The notes under the pieces were generated by a model. It was not told the DNA's origin and did not search any database. It was given only the letters and a program-made list of their open reading frames with translations. Position numbers and translations under genes: made by a program. DNA of 64,000 bases from CAVXDY01 sp963760715 (GTDB lineage: Bacteria > Actinomycetota > Thermoleophilia > Miltoncostaeales > Miltoncostaeaceae), in the NCBI GenBank assembly GCA_963760715.1, contig CAVXDY010000004.1:372001-436000 (forward strand), in the 5' to 3' direction. This document shows, one piece after another, positions 1 through 9,089 of the stretch (the first letter of the stretch is position 1; every line of letters begins with the position of its first letter).

Positions 1-2
1 TG

Positions 3-443
3 CTCGTGGCGGCCGGCATCGGGGAGATGCGCCCCGCCCTGGAGCGGCGTGCCGCCGAGCTCGGCATCGCCGACCGGGTGCGCTTCGTGGGCAAGATCGG
101 CCACGACGAGGTGGGCTGGTGGATGGCCGCGGGCGACCTCTTCGTGCTGCCGTCGCTCAGCGAGGGCCTCCCCACGGTGGTCTGCGAGGCCATGAACTGC
201 GGCCGCCCGGTCGTGGCGACCGCCGTGGACGGGACCCCCGAGATCGTGCGGGACGGCGAGACCGGCCTGCTCGTGCCCCCCTCCGACGCCCCGGCCCTGG
301 CCGGCGCCCTCGGCCGCGTGCTGGACGACCCGGACCTCGCGCGGCGGATGGGCGAGGAGGCCCTGCGCGTGGGGCGGGAGACCTACACGTGGGAGGCCAA
401 CGCCCGCCGGATGACGGAGATCTACGAGGCCGTGCGCGGGTGA
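3..443 (+). CDS. Glycosyltransferase family 4, C-terminal part
   Basis: This is the 3' end of a GT4 (GT-B fold) glycosyltransferase whose start lies before the window; 146 residues are visible. The donor-binding E-x7-E element is seen as SEGLPTVVCEA, followed by GRPVVAT and the usual GETGLLVPP turn, and the protein ends at the typical C-terminal helix. Family members transfer a sugar from a nucleotide-sugar to a lipid-linked or polysaccharide acceptor at the inner face of the membrane. It is the first visible member of a tightly overlapping + strand cluster: its TGA overlaps the GTG of the following ATP-grasp gene. The sugar specificity cannot be read from the sequence. Confidence 0.88.
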   Translation, partial: LVAAGIGEMRPALERRAAELGIADRVRFVGKIGHDEVGWWMAAGDLFVLPSLSEGLPTVVCEAMNCGRPVVATAVDGTPEIVRDGETGLLVPPSDAPALAGALGRVLDDPDLARRMGEEALRVGRETYTWEANARRMTEIYEAVRG

Positions 444-1621
444 GCCGGTCCTCGGCCCCCGCCGGGGACGGCCCGGCGGCCGTCGTGCTCCAGGCGTCGG
501 GTCCCAACGCGCTCGGCATCGTGCGCAGCCTGGGCCGCGCCGGCGTCCGCGTCGTGGCGTGCGACCACGACCCGCGCGCGCTGGGGCTGCTGTCGCGCTA
601 CGCCACCCCGGCCCGCACGGCCGACCCGCTGGCGGAGCCCGGCGCGTTCGTGGACGACCTGCTGCGCGTGGCGGAGCGCGAGCCCGGCGCGGTGCTCTTC
701 GCCACCCACGACGAGGCGATCGCGGCGATCGGCCCGCGCGAGGCCGAGGTGGACGCGGTGCTGCGCCGCCCCTGGAGCCCCTGGGCGGCCATGAGGGGGA
801 TCATGGACAAGGGCCACCAGCACGCCGCCGCCCACGCCGCCGGCTTCCCCGTACCCGCCACGCTCACCCCCGCCGACGAGGCCGATCTCGGGAGCGTCGC
901 CGGCCACCTGCGGTTCCCCGTGATCCTGAAGCCCCGCGACGACGCGCCCGGGTTCCGGCGGCGGTTCCGGGCACAGGTGCTCGAGGCGGTCGACGCCGAG
1001 GGGCTGCGGGCGGCATGGGAGCTGGCGGCGCCCTATCGCCCGCAGGTGTCCGAGGTGATCCCCGGGGACGACTCGCGCCTCTGGACGCTCGGCAGCTACC
1101 GCGACGAGGCGGGGCGCCCCCTGGCGTCGTTCACCGGCCGCAAGCTGCGCCAGTGGCCGCCGCATTTCGGCACCGCGCGGGCGGCCGAGTCGCGCTGGGA
1201 CCCCGGGCTCGCCGCGCGGTGCCACGGACTGCTCGACGCGCTGGGCTTCCACGGCATCTCCCAGGTGGAGGTGAAGCGGGACGACCGCGACGGGCGGGAC
1301 TACCTGATCGAGGTCAACCCGCGCTCGTGGTTGTGGGTGGGCCTCGCCACCTCCTGCGGGGTCAACCTGCCCTACGCCTGCTGGCTGGACGCGGTGGGGC
1401 GGCCGCGCACGTGGCCGACCGGGCACCGCGGCGGGCGGCGGTGGGTGCTCGCGAGCAAGCACCTGGCGGGCAGCGCCCGCGAGCTGCGCCGGGGCGAGTG
1501 GAGCCTGCGGCCCTTCCTGTCGTCGCTGCGGCCCCCGATCTCGGACGGCGTCATCGACCCGCGCGACCCGCGGCCGGCGCTGGCCCTCTACTCGCGCATC
1601 GCGCGCCGGCGCCGTGCCTGA
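440..1621 (+). CDS. ATP-grasp family carboxylate-amine ligase-like protein
   Basis: This 393-residue protein starts at GTG 440, which overlaps the preceding TGA. It has an N-terminal Rossmann-like preATP-grasp region (LQASGPNALGIVRSLGRAGV) and then an ATP-grasp core with the lysine strand FPVILKPRDDA and a metal-binding end YLIEVNPRSW. ATP-grasp enzymes join a carboxylate to an amine or other nucleophile through an acyl-phosphate. Its place among glycosyltransferases suggests modification of a surface glycan, for example an amide-linked amino acid, but that is inference. The closest familiar type is the group of uncharacterised ATP-grasp proteins found in polysaccharide clusters. Its stop overlaps the next gene by 8 bases. 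Confidence 0.8.
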   Translation: MSRSSAPAGDGPAAVVLQASGPNALGIVRSLGRAGVRVVACDHDPRALGLLSRYATPARTADPLAEPGAFVDDLLRVAEREPGAVLFATHDEAIAAIGPREAEVDAVLRRPWSPWAAMRGIMDKGHQHAAAHAAGFPVPATLTPADEADLGSVAGHLRFPVILKPRDDAPGFRRRFRAQVLEAVDAEGLRAAWELAAPYRPQVSEVIPGDDSRLWTLGSYRDEAGRPLASFTGRKLRQWPPHFGTARAAESRWDPGLAARCHGLLDALGFHGISQVEVKRDDRDGRDYLIEVNPRSWLWVGLATSCGVNLPYACWLDAVGRPRTWPTGHRGGRRWVLASKHLAGSARELRRGEWSLRPFLSSLRPPISDGVIDPRDPRPALALYSRIARRRRA

Positions 1622-3968
1622 GCTGCGGCTGCGCGTGGACGGCGCGCGCCCGGCCTTCGCCCCCCGTGCCCGGTGGGTGCTGGAGACGCTCGCCGAGGCA
1701 CTCGGCGCCGACCCGGTCTGGACCGGCGGCGAGGCCGACCTCGTGTACGCCCCCGATCGCCCCGCCTCGGGCCTCTGGATCCCCGCCGACCTCGCCGCCC
1801 AGGCCTTCTTCGAGGGCGACCGGCCCTTCCCGGCCGAGGCCGTGCACCGCAGCCGCGACCTCACCCTGCTCTTCCCCCCCACCCACCCCGAGGGGCCGAT
1901 CCCGGGCGACCTGGTGGCGAGCGCCTTCCACCTCCTCGCCCGGTGGGACGAGCTGCGCGTGCCCGACCGGGACCGGTTCGGCCGGCTCCCGCTCGCGGCC
2001 AGCTCGTTCGGGCGGATCGCGGGGCTCGAGCTGGAGGACCCCCCGGTGGAGGGCTACCTCGCCGCCCTGCGCGCCGGGCTCCGCATCCCGCCGCCCCGCT
2101 CGTGGGGCGTCGCCCTGACGCACGACATCGACCGCCTGCGCCGGCGCACCGCGCGCGGGCTCGCCGGGATCGCCCGCCGGCGCGGGTCGCGCGGCCTGGC
2201 CCGCGCGCTGGTGGGCCCCGACCCGTGGAACAACGTGCCGGACCTGCTGGAGAGCGCCTGGCTCCGCGGGGTGCGCTCCACGGTCTTCCTGATCGGGCGC
2301 AACGCCCACCCCCTCGACGGCACGCCCCGGCGCGTGTACGAGCGCGACCGCCCGGCCCTGGCGGCCGCGGTGCGGGCCGCCGGCGGCGAGGTGGGCCTGC
2401 ACGCGGCCTTCGCCTCCTCGGAGGATGGCGACGCCCTGGCCGCCGAGCTCGCCGGCCTGCGCGCCGAGGTGGGCCCGGTCGCCGGCGTGCGCTTCCACTA
2501 CCTGCGCTTCCGCTACCACGAGACCGTGCGGTGGCTCGAGCGCGCCGGCGCGGAGTACGACTCCAGCCTCGGGTTCAGCGAGGCCCCGGGGTTCGCGGCG
2601 GGCATCGCGCGGCCCTTCCGGCCCTACCTGGTGGGCGAGGAGCGCCCGGCCGCCCTGCGTCTGCTGCCCCTCGCGGTGATGGACACGGCCCTGCACTCGC
2701 GCCTGGGCCTCGGCGCCGAGGAGGCCCGCGACCGCGCCCTGCGCGTGCTCGACGTCGTCCGCCGGGCCGGGGGACGCGCGGCCCTCCTGTGGCACAACAC
2801 GTACCTGGCCGACGATCGCGCCCCCGGCTACGGCCGCGCCTGGGAGGAGCTGCTCGACGAGCTGGCGGCGCGCGGCGCCACCCTGGGACCGGCCGGAGCG
2901 CCGGCCCCCCCGCCCGAGGCGGCGCGCCTGGACGGCATCCGCGCGGTGCACCTGACCACGGTCCACCGTCCCCGCGACGTGCGCATCTTCCACAAGGAGG
3001 CCCGGGCCGTCGCGGCCGCCGGCGGCCACGCGGAGGTGGCGGCGCCGCGGGTGCCGCTGCGCCGGGCCCGGCGCCTCGCCGCCGGCTGGCGGCTGGCGCG
3101 GCGGGCGCGGGCGCGCGACGCCGACCTCTACCACGTCCACGATCCCGAGCTCCTGCCCGCGGCCCTGTGGCTCGCACGCGCCACCGGCCGGCCGGTGGTG
3201 TACGACGTGCACGAGTACCTGGGACGGACCGCGCGCACCAAGGGGTGGCTCCCCGGCCCCCTTCGCCGCCCCGTGGCCCTGGCGGCCGAGCGGGCGGAGC
3301 GGCTGGGCGCGCGGCGGCTGGCCGGGGTGGTCACGGCCAACGAGGACCTGGCGGCCCGCTTCGCCGGCGCCGGCGCGCGCGCCGTGAGCGTCACGAACTC
3401 GCCGTGGTCCGACGCGTTCCCGGAGCCCGCCGCGATGCCGGCCGAGCCGGTGGTGCTCTACGTGGGAGGTCTGGGGCCGTTGCGGGGCCTCGAGGTCATG
3501 CGCCGGGCCTTCCCGCTCGTGGATGCTCCGGGCGCCCGCCTGGTGCTGGCCGGGCCGGGCGACCCGGGGGTGCTCCCCCGGGGCGCCGTCCACCTGGGCG
3601 TGGTGGATCACTCGGAGATTCCGGCCCTCCTCGCCGCCGCGCGGGTGGCGTGGATCCCATTGCAGCGCCACGGCAACTACGATCGCGCGGTGCCGACGAA
3701 GCTCGTGGAGGCGATGGCCGCCGGACGGCCGGTGGTGGCCGGCGACCTGGGACGGATGGGGGCCATGGTGAGGGACGCGGGGTGCGGTCTCGTGGTGCCG
3801 CCGGACGATGTGGAGGCCCATGCCGCGGCGCTCACCCGCCTGCTCGCCGACCCCGCCGAGGCCGAGCGCCTGGGCGCGGCCGGGCGGGCCGCCTTCCTGG
3901 ACGGCCTGGGCTTCGAGGCCCAGGCGCGCGGGCTGACCGCGCTCTACGCCGAGGTGCTGGGCCGGTGA
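1614..3968 (+). CDS. Polysaccharide deacetylase / GT4 glycosyltransferase fusion
   Basis: This 784-residue two-domain protein starts at GTG 1614. Residues about 165-430 look like a NodB-type carbohydrate esterase: THDID at about 169-173 supplies the metal-binding Asp, followed by a VGLHAAF segment and a late LLWHNTY motif. An N-terminal region of about 150 residues of unclear fold precedes it. Residues about 442-784 form a complete GT4 glycosyltransferase, with HVHDPELL, VVYDVHEY, VTNSPW and KLVEAMAAGRPVVAGD. I saw no stop or frame change between the halves. The fusion implies that deacetylation and sugar transfer are coupled on the same glycan. The domain calls are secure; the substrates are unknown. 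Confidence 0.83.
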   Translation: MPELRLRVDGARPAFAPRARWVLETLAEALGADPVWTGGEADLVYAPDRPASGLWIPADLAAQAFFEGDRPFPAEAVHRSRDLTLLFPPTHPEGPIPGDLVASAFHLLARWDELRVPDRDRFGRLPLAASSFGRIAGLELEDPPVEGYLAALRAGLRIPPPRSWGVALTHDIDRLRRRTARGLAGIARRRGSRGLARALVGPDPWNNVPDLLESAWLRGVRSTVFLIGRNAHPLDGTPRRVYERDRPALAAAVRAAGGEVGLHAAFASSEDGDALAAELAGLRAEVGPVAGVRFHYLRFRYHETVRWLERAGAEYDSSLGFSEAPGFAAGIARPFRPYLVGEERPAALRLLPLAVMDTALHSRLGLGAEEARDRALRVLDVVRRAGGRAALLWHNTYLADDRAPGYGRAWEELLDELAARGATLGPAGAPAPPPEAARLDGIRAVHLTTVHRPRDVRIFHKEARAVAAAGGHAEVAAPRVPLRRARRLAAGWRLARRARARDADLYHVHDPELLPAALWLARATGRPVVYDVHEYLGRTARTKGWLPGPLRRPVALAAERAERLGARRLAGVVTANEDLAARFAGAGARAVSVTNSPWSDAFPEPAAMPAEPVVLYVGGLGPLRGLEVMRRAFPLVDAPGARLVLAGPGDPGVLPRGAVHLGVVDHSEIPALLAAARVAWIPLQRHGNYDRAVPTKLVEAMAAGRPVVAGDLGRMGAMVRDAGCGLVVPPDDVEAHAAALTRLLADPAEAERLGAAGRAAFLDGLGFEAQARGLTALYAEVLGR

Positions 3969-5203
3969 GCCGGATCCTGTACGTCTCGCAGTACTTCGTG
4001 AGCGCCGACCAGCCGGGCGGTGCGCGCCACTGGCAGCACACGCACGCGCTGGCCCGCGCCGGCCACGAGGTGAGCGTCGTGACCTCGTACGTGCAGCACA
4101 AGGAGCGCACGATCCCCGAGCGCTACCGCGGCCGCAGGGTGGTGCGCGAGACCGAGGACGGCCTCGACGTGTGGCGCACCTACTCCACCCCGGGCTACGG
4201 GCGCGACCTGCGCTCGCGGGTCGCCAGCTACGGCACCTTCGCGTGGTGGTCGGCGGTCGCCGGCGCCCGGGCGCCGCGCCCGGACGTGGTGGTGGCCTCG
4301 TCCCCGTCGCTGCCCTCCGCCGCCGCGGCCGCCGCGCTGGCCCGTGCCCGGGGGGCCCGCTTCCTGCTCGAGGTGCGCGACCTCTGGCCGGACTCGGCCA
4401 TCGCCATGGGCCTCGTGAGCGATCGCCGCACGATCGCCCTCGCCCGCCGCATGGAGGCCTACTGCTACCGGCGCGCGGACCGCATCGTGGCGCTCACCGA
4501 GGGCATCCGCGACGGGATCGTCGCCCAGGGCGTGAGCCCGGCGCGGATCACGCTCATCACCAACGGCGTGGACCTCGAGTCCCCGGCCGCCGCGGGAGCG
4601 AACGGCGCCGAGCCCGCTCCCGACCCGGTCCCGGCGGAGCACGACGGGAGGTTCGTGGCGATGTACGTGGGGGCCCACGGCACCTACAGCTCGCTCGAGA
4701 CCGTGCTCGACGCGGCCGACCACCTGCGCGGCGACGACGTGCGGCTGGTGCTGGTGGGCGGCGGCGACCGCAAGCCGGCGCTGATGGACGAGGCGGGGCG
4801 GCGGCGCCTGGACAACGTCGACTTCGTGGACCCCGTGCCGAAGCGCGAGGTCCCCGGCTGGCTGGCCCGCGCGGACGCCTGCCTGCTGCCCTATCAGGAC
4901 AACGAGCTCTTCGCGGGCGCCCTGCCGAACAAGGCGTTCGACTACCTGGGCGCGGCCCGGCCGATCGTGGCCGCCGCCCCCCGGGGCGAGCTGACGCGGA
5001 TGGTCGAGCGGGCCGCCTGCGGGGTGGCCGTGCCCCCCGAGGACGGGGCGGCGATGGCGGGCGCCATCCGGGCCCTGGCGGCCGACCGGCCCGCCGCGCG
5101 CCGCATGGGAGAGAGCGGGCGGCGCTACGCCCTGGAGCACTACGACCGGGCGGTGCTGGCCGCCCGGTTCGTGGCGCTGGTGGAGTCGATTGCCGGCCGG
5201 TAG
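3965..5203 (+). CDS. Glycosyltransferase family 4 (WbuB-like)
   Basis: This 412-residue protein starts at GTG 3965, overlapping the previous stop. It carries the N-terminal GT4 acceptor-domain opening ILYVSQYFVSADQPGGARH, the EVRDLWPDSA motif typical of WbuB/WcaI-like transferases, LITNGVDLE, and the donor-site segment LPNKAFDYLGAARPIV. WbuB-like enzymes commonly add N-acetylated amino sugars during O-antigen or capsule assembly, so this may act early in the lipid-linked repeat, directly before the initiating phosphotransferase encoded next. Specificity is inferred only. The gene ends inside the next reading frame, with a 14-base overlap. Confidence 0.85.
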   Translation: MSRILYVSQYFVSADQPGGARHWQHTHALARAGHEVSVVTSYVQHKERTIPERYRGRRVVRETEDGLDVWRTYSTPGYGRDLRSRVASYGTFAWWSAVAGARAPRPDVVVASSPSLPSAAAAAALARARGARFLLEVRDLWPDSAIAMGLVSDRRTIALARRMEAYCYRRADRIVALTEGIRDGIVAQGVSPARITLITNGVDLESPAAAGANGAEPAPDPVPAEHDGRFVAMYVGAHGTYSSLETVLDAADHLRGDDVRLVLVGGGDRKPALMDEAGRRRLDNVDFVDPVPKREVPGWLARADACLLPYQDNELFAGALPNKAFDYLGAARPIVAAAPRGELTRMVERAACGVAVPPEDGAAMAGAIRALAADRPAARRMGESGRRYALEHYDRAVLAARFVALVESIAGR

Positions 5204-5849
5204 CCCCCCGGACTGGACCGACGGGCCGGTGGGCGGGCGCGCCAAGCGCGCGGCCGACCTGGCGCTGGCCGTCCCGCTGACGCTCCTGCTCGCGCCGGTG
5301 CTCGCGGGAGTCGCCGTCTGGGTGCGTCGCGACTCGCCCGGGCCGGCCCTGTTCCGCCAGCGCCGCATCGGCTTCGCCGGCCGGCCCTTCATGCTCCTCA
5401 AGTTCCGGACCATGGTGGTCGGCGCGGAGGGCATGGGCGCCGGGCTGGCGGTGGTGGACGGCGACGAGCGGATCACGGTCGCCGGCCGCGCGCTGCGGCG
5501 CCTCTCGCTGGACGAGCTGCCGCAGCTGCTGAACGTGCTCTGGGGGGACATGAGCCTGGTGGGCCCGCGCCCGACGGTCGAGGCGCAGGTGCGGCTCTAC
5601 GACGACCACCAGCGGCGCCGGCTGCTGGCCCGGCCGGGGGTGACGGGCCTGGCGCAGGTGAGCGGCCGCAACGCGATCCCGTGGTCGGAGCGGATCGAGA
5701 TCGACGTCGGCTACATCGACCGGTGGAGCATGCGCCGCGACCTGGCGATCCTGGCCCGCACCGCGCGCGTGGTGCTGGGGCGCGAGGGGACCTACAAGGG
5801 CGAGCGCGGCGGGTTCGACCTGCCCGGGCCGGGGAGTGCCGATGGCTGA
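5190..5849 (+). CDS. Initiating sugar-phosphate transferase (bacterial sugar transferase family)
   Basis: This 219-residue monotopic membrane enzyme transfers a sugar-1-phosphate to undecaprenyl phosphate, which starts repeat-unit assembly. The family signature is complete: KRAADLALA then a membrane-entering hydrophobic segment at about residues 20-45, DSPGPALFRQRRIG, LKFRTM, LSLDELPQLLNVLWGDMSLVGPRP split over two motifs, and RPGVTGLAQVSGRN. It is the short PglC-type form with no additional N-terminal membrane domain. The listed start is TTG 5190, giving a 14-base overlap with the upstream gene. The sugar it uses is unknown. Confidence 0.9.
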   Translation: MPAGSPPDWTDGPVGGRAKRAADLALAVPLTLLLAPVLAGVAVWVRRDSPGPALFRQRRIGFAGRPFMLLKFRTMVVGAEGMGAGLAVVDGDERITVAGRALRRLSLDELPQLLNVLWGDMSLVGPRPTVEAQVRLYDDHQRRRLLARPGVTGLAQVSGRNAIPWSERIEIDVGYIDRWSMRRDLAILARTARVVLGREGTYKGERGGFDLPGPGSADG

Positions 5850-6846
5850 CGTGACCGTGCTCCTGACCTGCGCCGGGCAGCGCGTGGACATCGTGCGCGC
5901 CTTCCGCGCCGCGCTGTCGGGGGGGACCCACCACGGCCGCGTCCTGGTGAGCGACCTCGACCCGCTCTCGCCGGCGCTGTTCGCCGCCGACGAGGTGGTG
6001 GACCTGCCGCCGGTGGCCGACCCCGGCTACGGGGCGGCGGTGGCCGGCGTGTGCGCCGCCCACGGGGTGCGCGCGGTGCTGCCCCTCACCGACCTCGACC
6101 CGGTCGTCCTGGCCCAGGCCGCCCCGCTCATCGAGGCGGCGGGCGCCCGCGCCTTCCTGCCGAGCCCGGAGGTGGCCCTCGCCTGCCAGGACAAGTGGCT
6201 CTGCCACGAGCTCCTCACCGCGCGGGGGCTGCCCTCGCCCGAGACGTGGCTGCCCGAGCAGGCCGACCCCGCGACCCTGCCCTACCCCGTGCTGCTGAAG
6301 CCGCGCCTGGGCTTCGCGGGGCGCCACATCTACCGCTGCGCCAATCCCGGCGAGCTGGCCTTCTTCCGCGCGTACTCTCCGGTGGAGAGCGTGGTGCAGC
6401 GGGCCCTGCCCGGCCGGGAGTTCAGCATCGACTGCCTGGGCGACCCCGACGGACGGGCGCTCGGCGCCGTGCCGCGGGCGATGATCCAGAGCAAGGGCGG
6501 GGAGCAGATCAAGGGCGAGACCCTCGACGACCCCCAGCTCGTGGAGGTCGGGGTGGCCACCGTCGAGGGGCTCGCCCTGGCGGGCCCCAGCACGGTCCAG
6601 TGCTTCCGCGACGACGGCACGATCCTCGGCATCACCGACATCAACACGCGCTTCGGCGGCGCGTTCCCGCTTCCGCAGGCGGCGGGGGCCGGCTACGTGG
6701 AGATGATCCTGGGCATCGCGGCCGGTCAGCGCCCGGCGTCGCGGGTGGGCGCGCACCGGTCCGGGGTCGTCATGACCCGGTACCTGGACCAGACCCTCCT
6801 GCGCCGCGAACCCTCGGGCCTCGCCCCTCTGCGCGCGGATCGCTAG
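5842..6846 (+). CDS. ATP-grasp protein, carbamoyl-phosphate-synthase-like
   Basis: This 334-residue protein is the second ATP-grasp ligase of the cluster. The start chosen is ATG 5842, with GGGGAG about six bases upstream; a GTG at 5836 is also in frame. The N-terminus (TVLLTCAGQRVDIVRAF) is the PylC/CarB-like preATP-grasp domain. KWLCHELLTARGLPSPETW precedes the ATP-grasp core, LPYPVLLKPRLG and GREFSIDCLGD follow, and ITDINTRFGGAFPL carries the metal-binding Asn. Such genes recur in surface-glycan loci and may attach an amino acid or similar group. It overlaps the phosphotransferase gene by 8 bases. The exact substrate is not predictable. Confidence 0.8.
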   Translation: MADVTVLLTCAGQRVDIVRAFRAALSGGTHHGRVLVSDLDPLSPALFAADEVVDLPPVADPGYGAAVAGVCAAHGVRAVLPLTDLDPVVLAQAAPLIEAAGARAFLPSPEVALACQDKWLCHELLTARGLPSPETWLPEQADPATLPYPVLLKPRLGFAGRHIYRCANPGELAFFRAYSPVESVVQRALPGREFSIDCLGDPDGRALGAVPRAMIQSKGGEQIKGETLDDPQLVEVGVATVEGLALAGPSTVQCFRDDGTILGITDINTRFGGAFPLPQAAGAGYVEMILGIAAGQRPASRVGAHRSGVVMTRYLDQTLLRREPSGLAPLRADR

Positions 6847-6858
6847 GGTCCCGCGGAC

Positions 6859-7698
6859 GTGGATCGCGAGATCACCCTCCGGGACTACGGCCGAGTGCTG
6901 TGGAGCGGCCGCTGGCTGATCCTCGCCTCGACCCTCATCGCCGCGCTGGTCGGGCTGGTCCTGACCCTCCTGACGACGACCACCTACTCGGCGAAGGCGG
7001 AGCTCTACCTGGGGCAGGCGACCTCGGTCTCGGGCACGCCGGTGTCCACGCCCACCACGAACCCCTCCACCGCGCCGAGCGCGCTCACCGGCGACCGGCT
7101 CGTGGTCCAGGTCGCCAGGGAGCTGGGCGTGCCGCCCAAGCGCGTCCGCAAGGCCGTCACGCTCACGGCCCCGCGCGCGCCCGGCGGGTCGGTGGGGAAC
7201 CAGCCCACGGTCGCCACGATCACCTTCGAGGACGAGAGCCGCGACCTCGCGCGGCGCGGCGCCAACACCTATGCCGCGGCCGTGCTCCAGCAGGCCAAGT
7301 CGTCGTCGGCGGAGCTGGTGACCACCTATGAGCAGGCGGTGACCGACGCCCAGAGCGACGTCGCGCGGCTCCAGGCCGAGATGGCCGGCTATCGCCGGGA
7401 GCTGCTGCAGAACCCCGCCCCCGAGCGCGCCCTCGCCCTTCAGACCGCTCTCTTCAGCGCGCAGAGCCAGCTCTCCCTGTCGCAGACGGAGCTCTCCGAC
7501 CAGCAGCTCAACCTGGTGAAGGAGCGCCAGATCGGTCAGCCGGCGATCATCTCCCTGGCCGAGAGCCCGTCCTCCTCGAGCAGCCTCCCGAACCGCGCCC
7601 GCACCGTCATCCTCGCGGCCGTGATCGGCCTGATCGTGGGGGTGATCGTGACGTTCGTGTGGCGAGGCAGCCCCGCGGGGCGTGCGGGGCGCGCGTAG
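6859..7698 (+). CDS. Wzz-like chain-length / polysaccharide co-polymerase protein
   Basis: This 279-residue protein has two membrane segments, at about residues 20-40 and 250-268, flanking a periplasmic region with a coiled-coil stretch at about 150-225 (Gln/Glu/Leu-rich). This is the layout of Wzz/CapA-type co-polymerases. The N-terminus (MDREITLRDYGRVLWSGRW) is typical of the family. No C-terminal tyrosine-kinase domain is present, so a partner kinase, if any, lies elsewhere. The start is GTG 6859, and a TAGGGT sequence formed partly by the upstream stop lies 9 bases before it. The protein probably sets polymer length for the glycan made by this cluster. Confidence 0.82.
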   Translation: MDREITLRDYGRVLWSGRWLILASTLIAALVGLVLTLLTTTTYSAKAELYLGQATSVSGTPVSTPTTNPSTAPSALTGDRLVVQVARELGVPPKRVRKAVTLTAPRAPGGSVGNQPTVATITFEDESRDLARRGANTYAAAVLQQAKSSSAELVTTYEQAVTDAQSDVARLQAEMAGYRRELLQNPAPERALALQTALFSAQSQLSLSQTELSDQQLNLVKERQIGQPAIISLAESPSSSSSLPNRARTVILAAVIGLIVGVIVTFVWRGSPAGRAGRA

Positions 7699-9089
7699 GG
7701 CAGCCGCGTGCTTGGCCGCCTCGGCACTCGCGCTGGCGCTCGTGGCCGGGTGCGGCGGGGGCGGGGGCGACGACGAGACGAGAGGGTCGGCGCCCCTGTT
7801 CGACGGGCCGCCGGTGGTCGTGAGCGTGGTGGACGGGGACACCGGGGCGCCGGTGGCCGGGGTGGAGGTGAACGGCCTTCGGGGAGGTGCCGTGATCGCC
7901 CGCGCGACCTCGGACGCCGCCGGGCGCACGACGCTGCCCCTGGGGGTCGGCGTGGTCACGGCCGACCCGCGGCCCTACTCGCCCGCCCGCGTGCGGGTGC
8001 GGGAGGGCGCGGCCGAGGTGGCCCTGTACGACCCGCGCCTCCAGAGCGCCCAGTACGGCGGCGGGCCGGCGCGTGACCGCTTCGTGCCGGGCGTGGAGGC
8101 GGGGCCCCCGAGTGGTCCCCCGGCATGGAGCTTCGCGTCGCGGACCCTGCTGGAGTTCCCGCCGGCGGTCCGCGACGGGCTGGTGGTGATCGGCAACAAC
8201 GCCGGGCGCGTCTATGCGCTCGGCGCGGGCGACGGGGAGCTGCGCTGGGCGCGCCGGCAGCGCGGCGAGATCGCCTCGACCCCGGCCATCACCCAGGACG
8301 CCGTCTACATGTCGTCGATGGACGGCTCCCTCGTGCGCTACGGCCTGGCGGGGACCCCCGTCTGGACCTTCTCCAGCTCCGGCAGCCCCATCGAGAGCTC
8401 GCCGCTGGTGGTGGGCGGCCTGGTCTACGTGGGGGCGCACGACGGGCGCCTCTACGCCGTTGAACGCGCGGACGGGGCGGGCGCGCTGGACCTTCCAGGC
8501 GCCCGCCGCGATCAAGGGCAGCGCCGCACGGGCCGGCGGCCTGGTGGTGGTGGGCGACTACGCGGGACGGGTCCACGCCCTGGACGCCCGGACCGGCGCC
8601 GAGCGGTGGACCTACTCCGGCGGCGTGCGGTTCTACGGGGGACCCGGGGTGAGCGGCGACACCATCGTGATCGGCGACGTGGGGGGCGCCGTCATCGCCC
8701 TCGCCGCGCGCGACGGCTCGGAGCTGTGGCGCCACTCCACCGGCGGGGCGTTCGTGTACTCCAGCCCGGCGATCGCCGGCCGCACGGTCTTCATCGGCTC
8801 CTACGACGGCGTCTTCCGGGCGCTCGACCTGGCGTCCGGGGCGCTGCGCTGGAGCTTCGACCTGGGCGGGCCGATCTCCGGGTCGGCCACCGTCGTGGAC
8901 GGCGTGGTCTACGTGTCGCGCCTCTACGGCCCCGGCCAGGCCCGCCGTACCTACGGCCTCGACGCGGCCACCGGCGCGGTCCGCGCGCAGATCGACGACG
9001 GGCGCTACTCGCCCGCGGTGGGCGCCGGGCGCACCCTCTACCTCGTGGGAACACGGACCCTGCGTGCGTATCCCGCGCCCGCGCCGTAA
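7682..9089 (+). CDS. Lipoprotein with PQQ-like beta-propeller, interrupted by a 1-base frameshift
   Basis: The gene starts at GTG 7682, overlapping the previous stop. The signal peptide ends in a lipobox (LVAGC), followed by a Gly run and a carboxypeptidase-regulatory-like domain (VDGDTGAPVAGVEVNG). The rest is a PQQ/WD-type propeller with repeats such as GRVYALGAGDGELRWARR and GRVHALDARTGAERWTYSG. The frame changes at 8460-8461: removing one T from GCCGTTGAAC restores LYAVNARTGRARW and gives about 468 residues. I treat this as a sequencing indel. It is a close paralogue of the following gene. The PQQ-like repeats need not bind PQQ; a scaffolding role in envelope assembly or export is possible. 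Confidence 0.78.

Noticed and set aside
1551..3821. Minus-strand open frame of 756 codons opposite the deacetylase/GT4 gene
   Set aside because: Antisense shadow; the + strand carries complete enzyme motifs in one frame.
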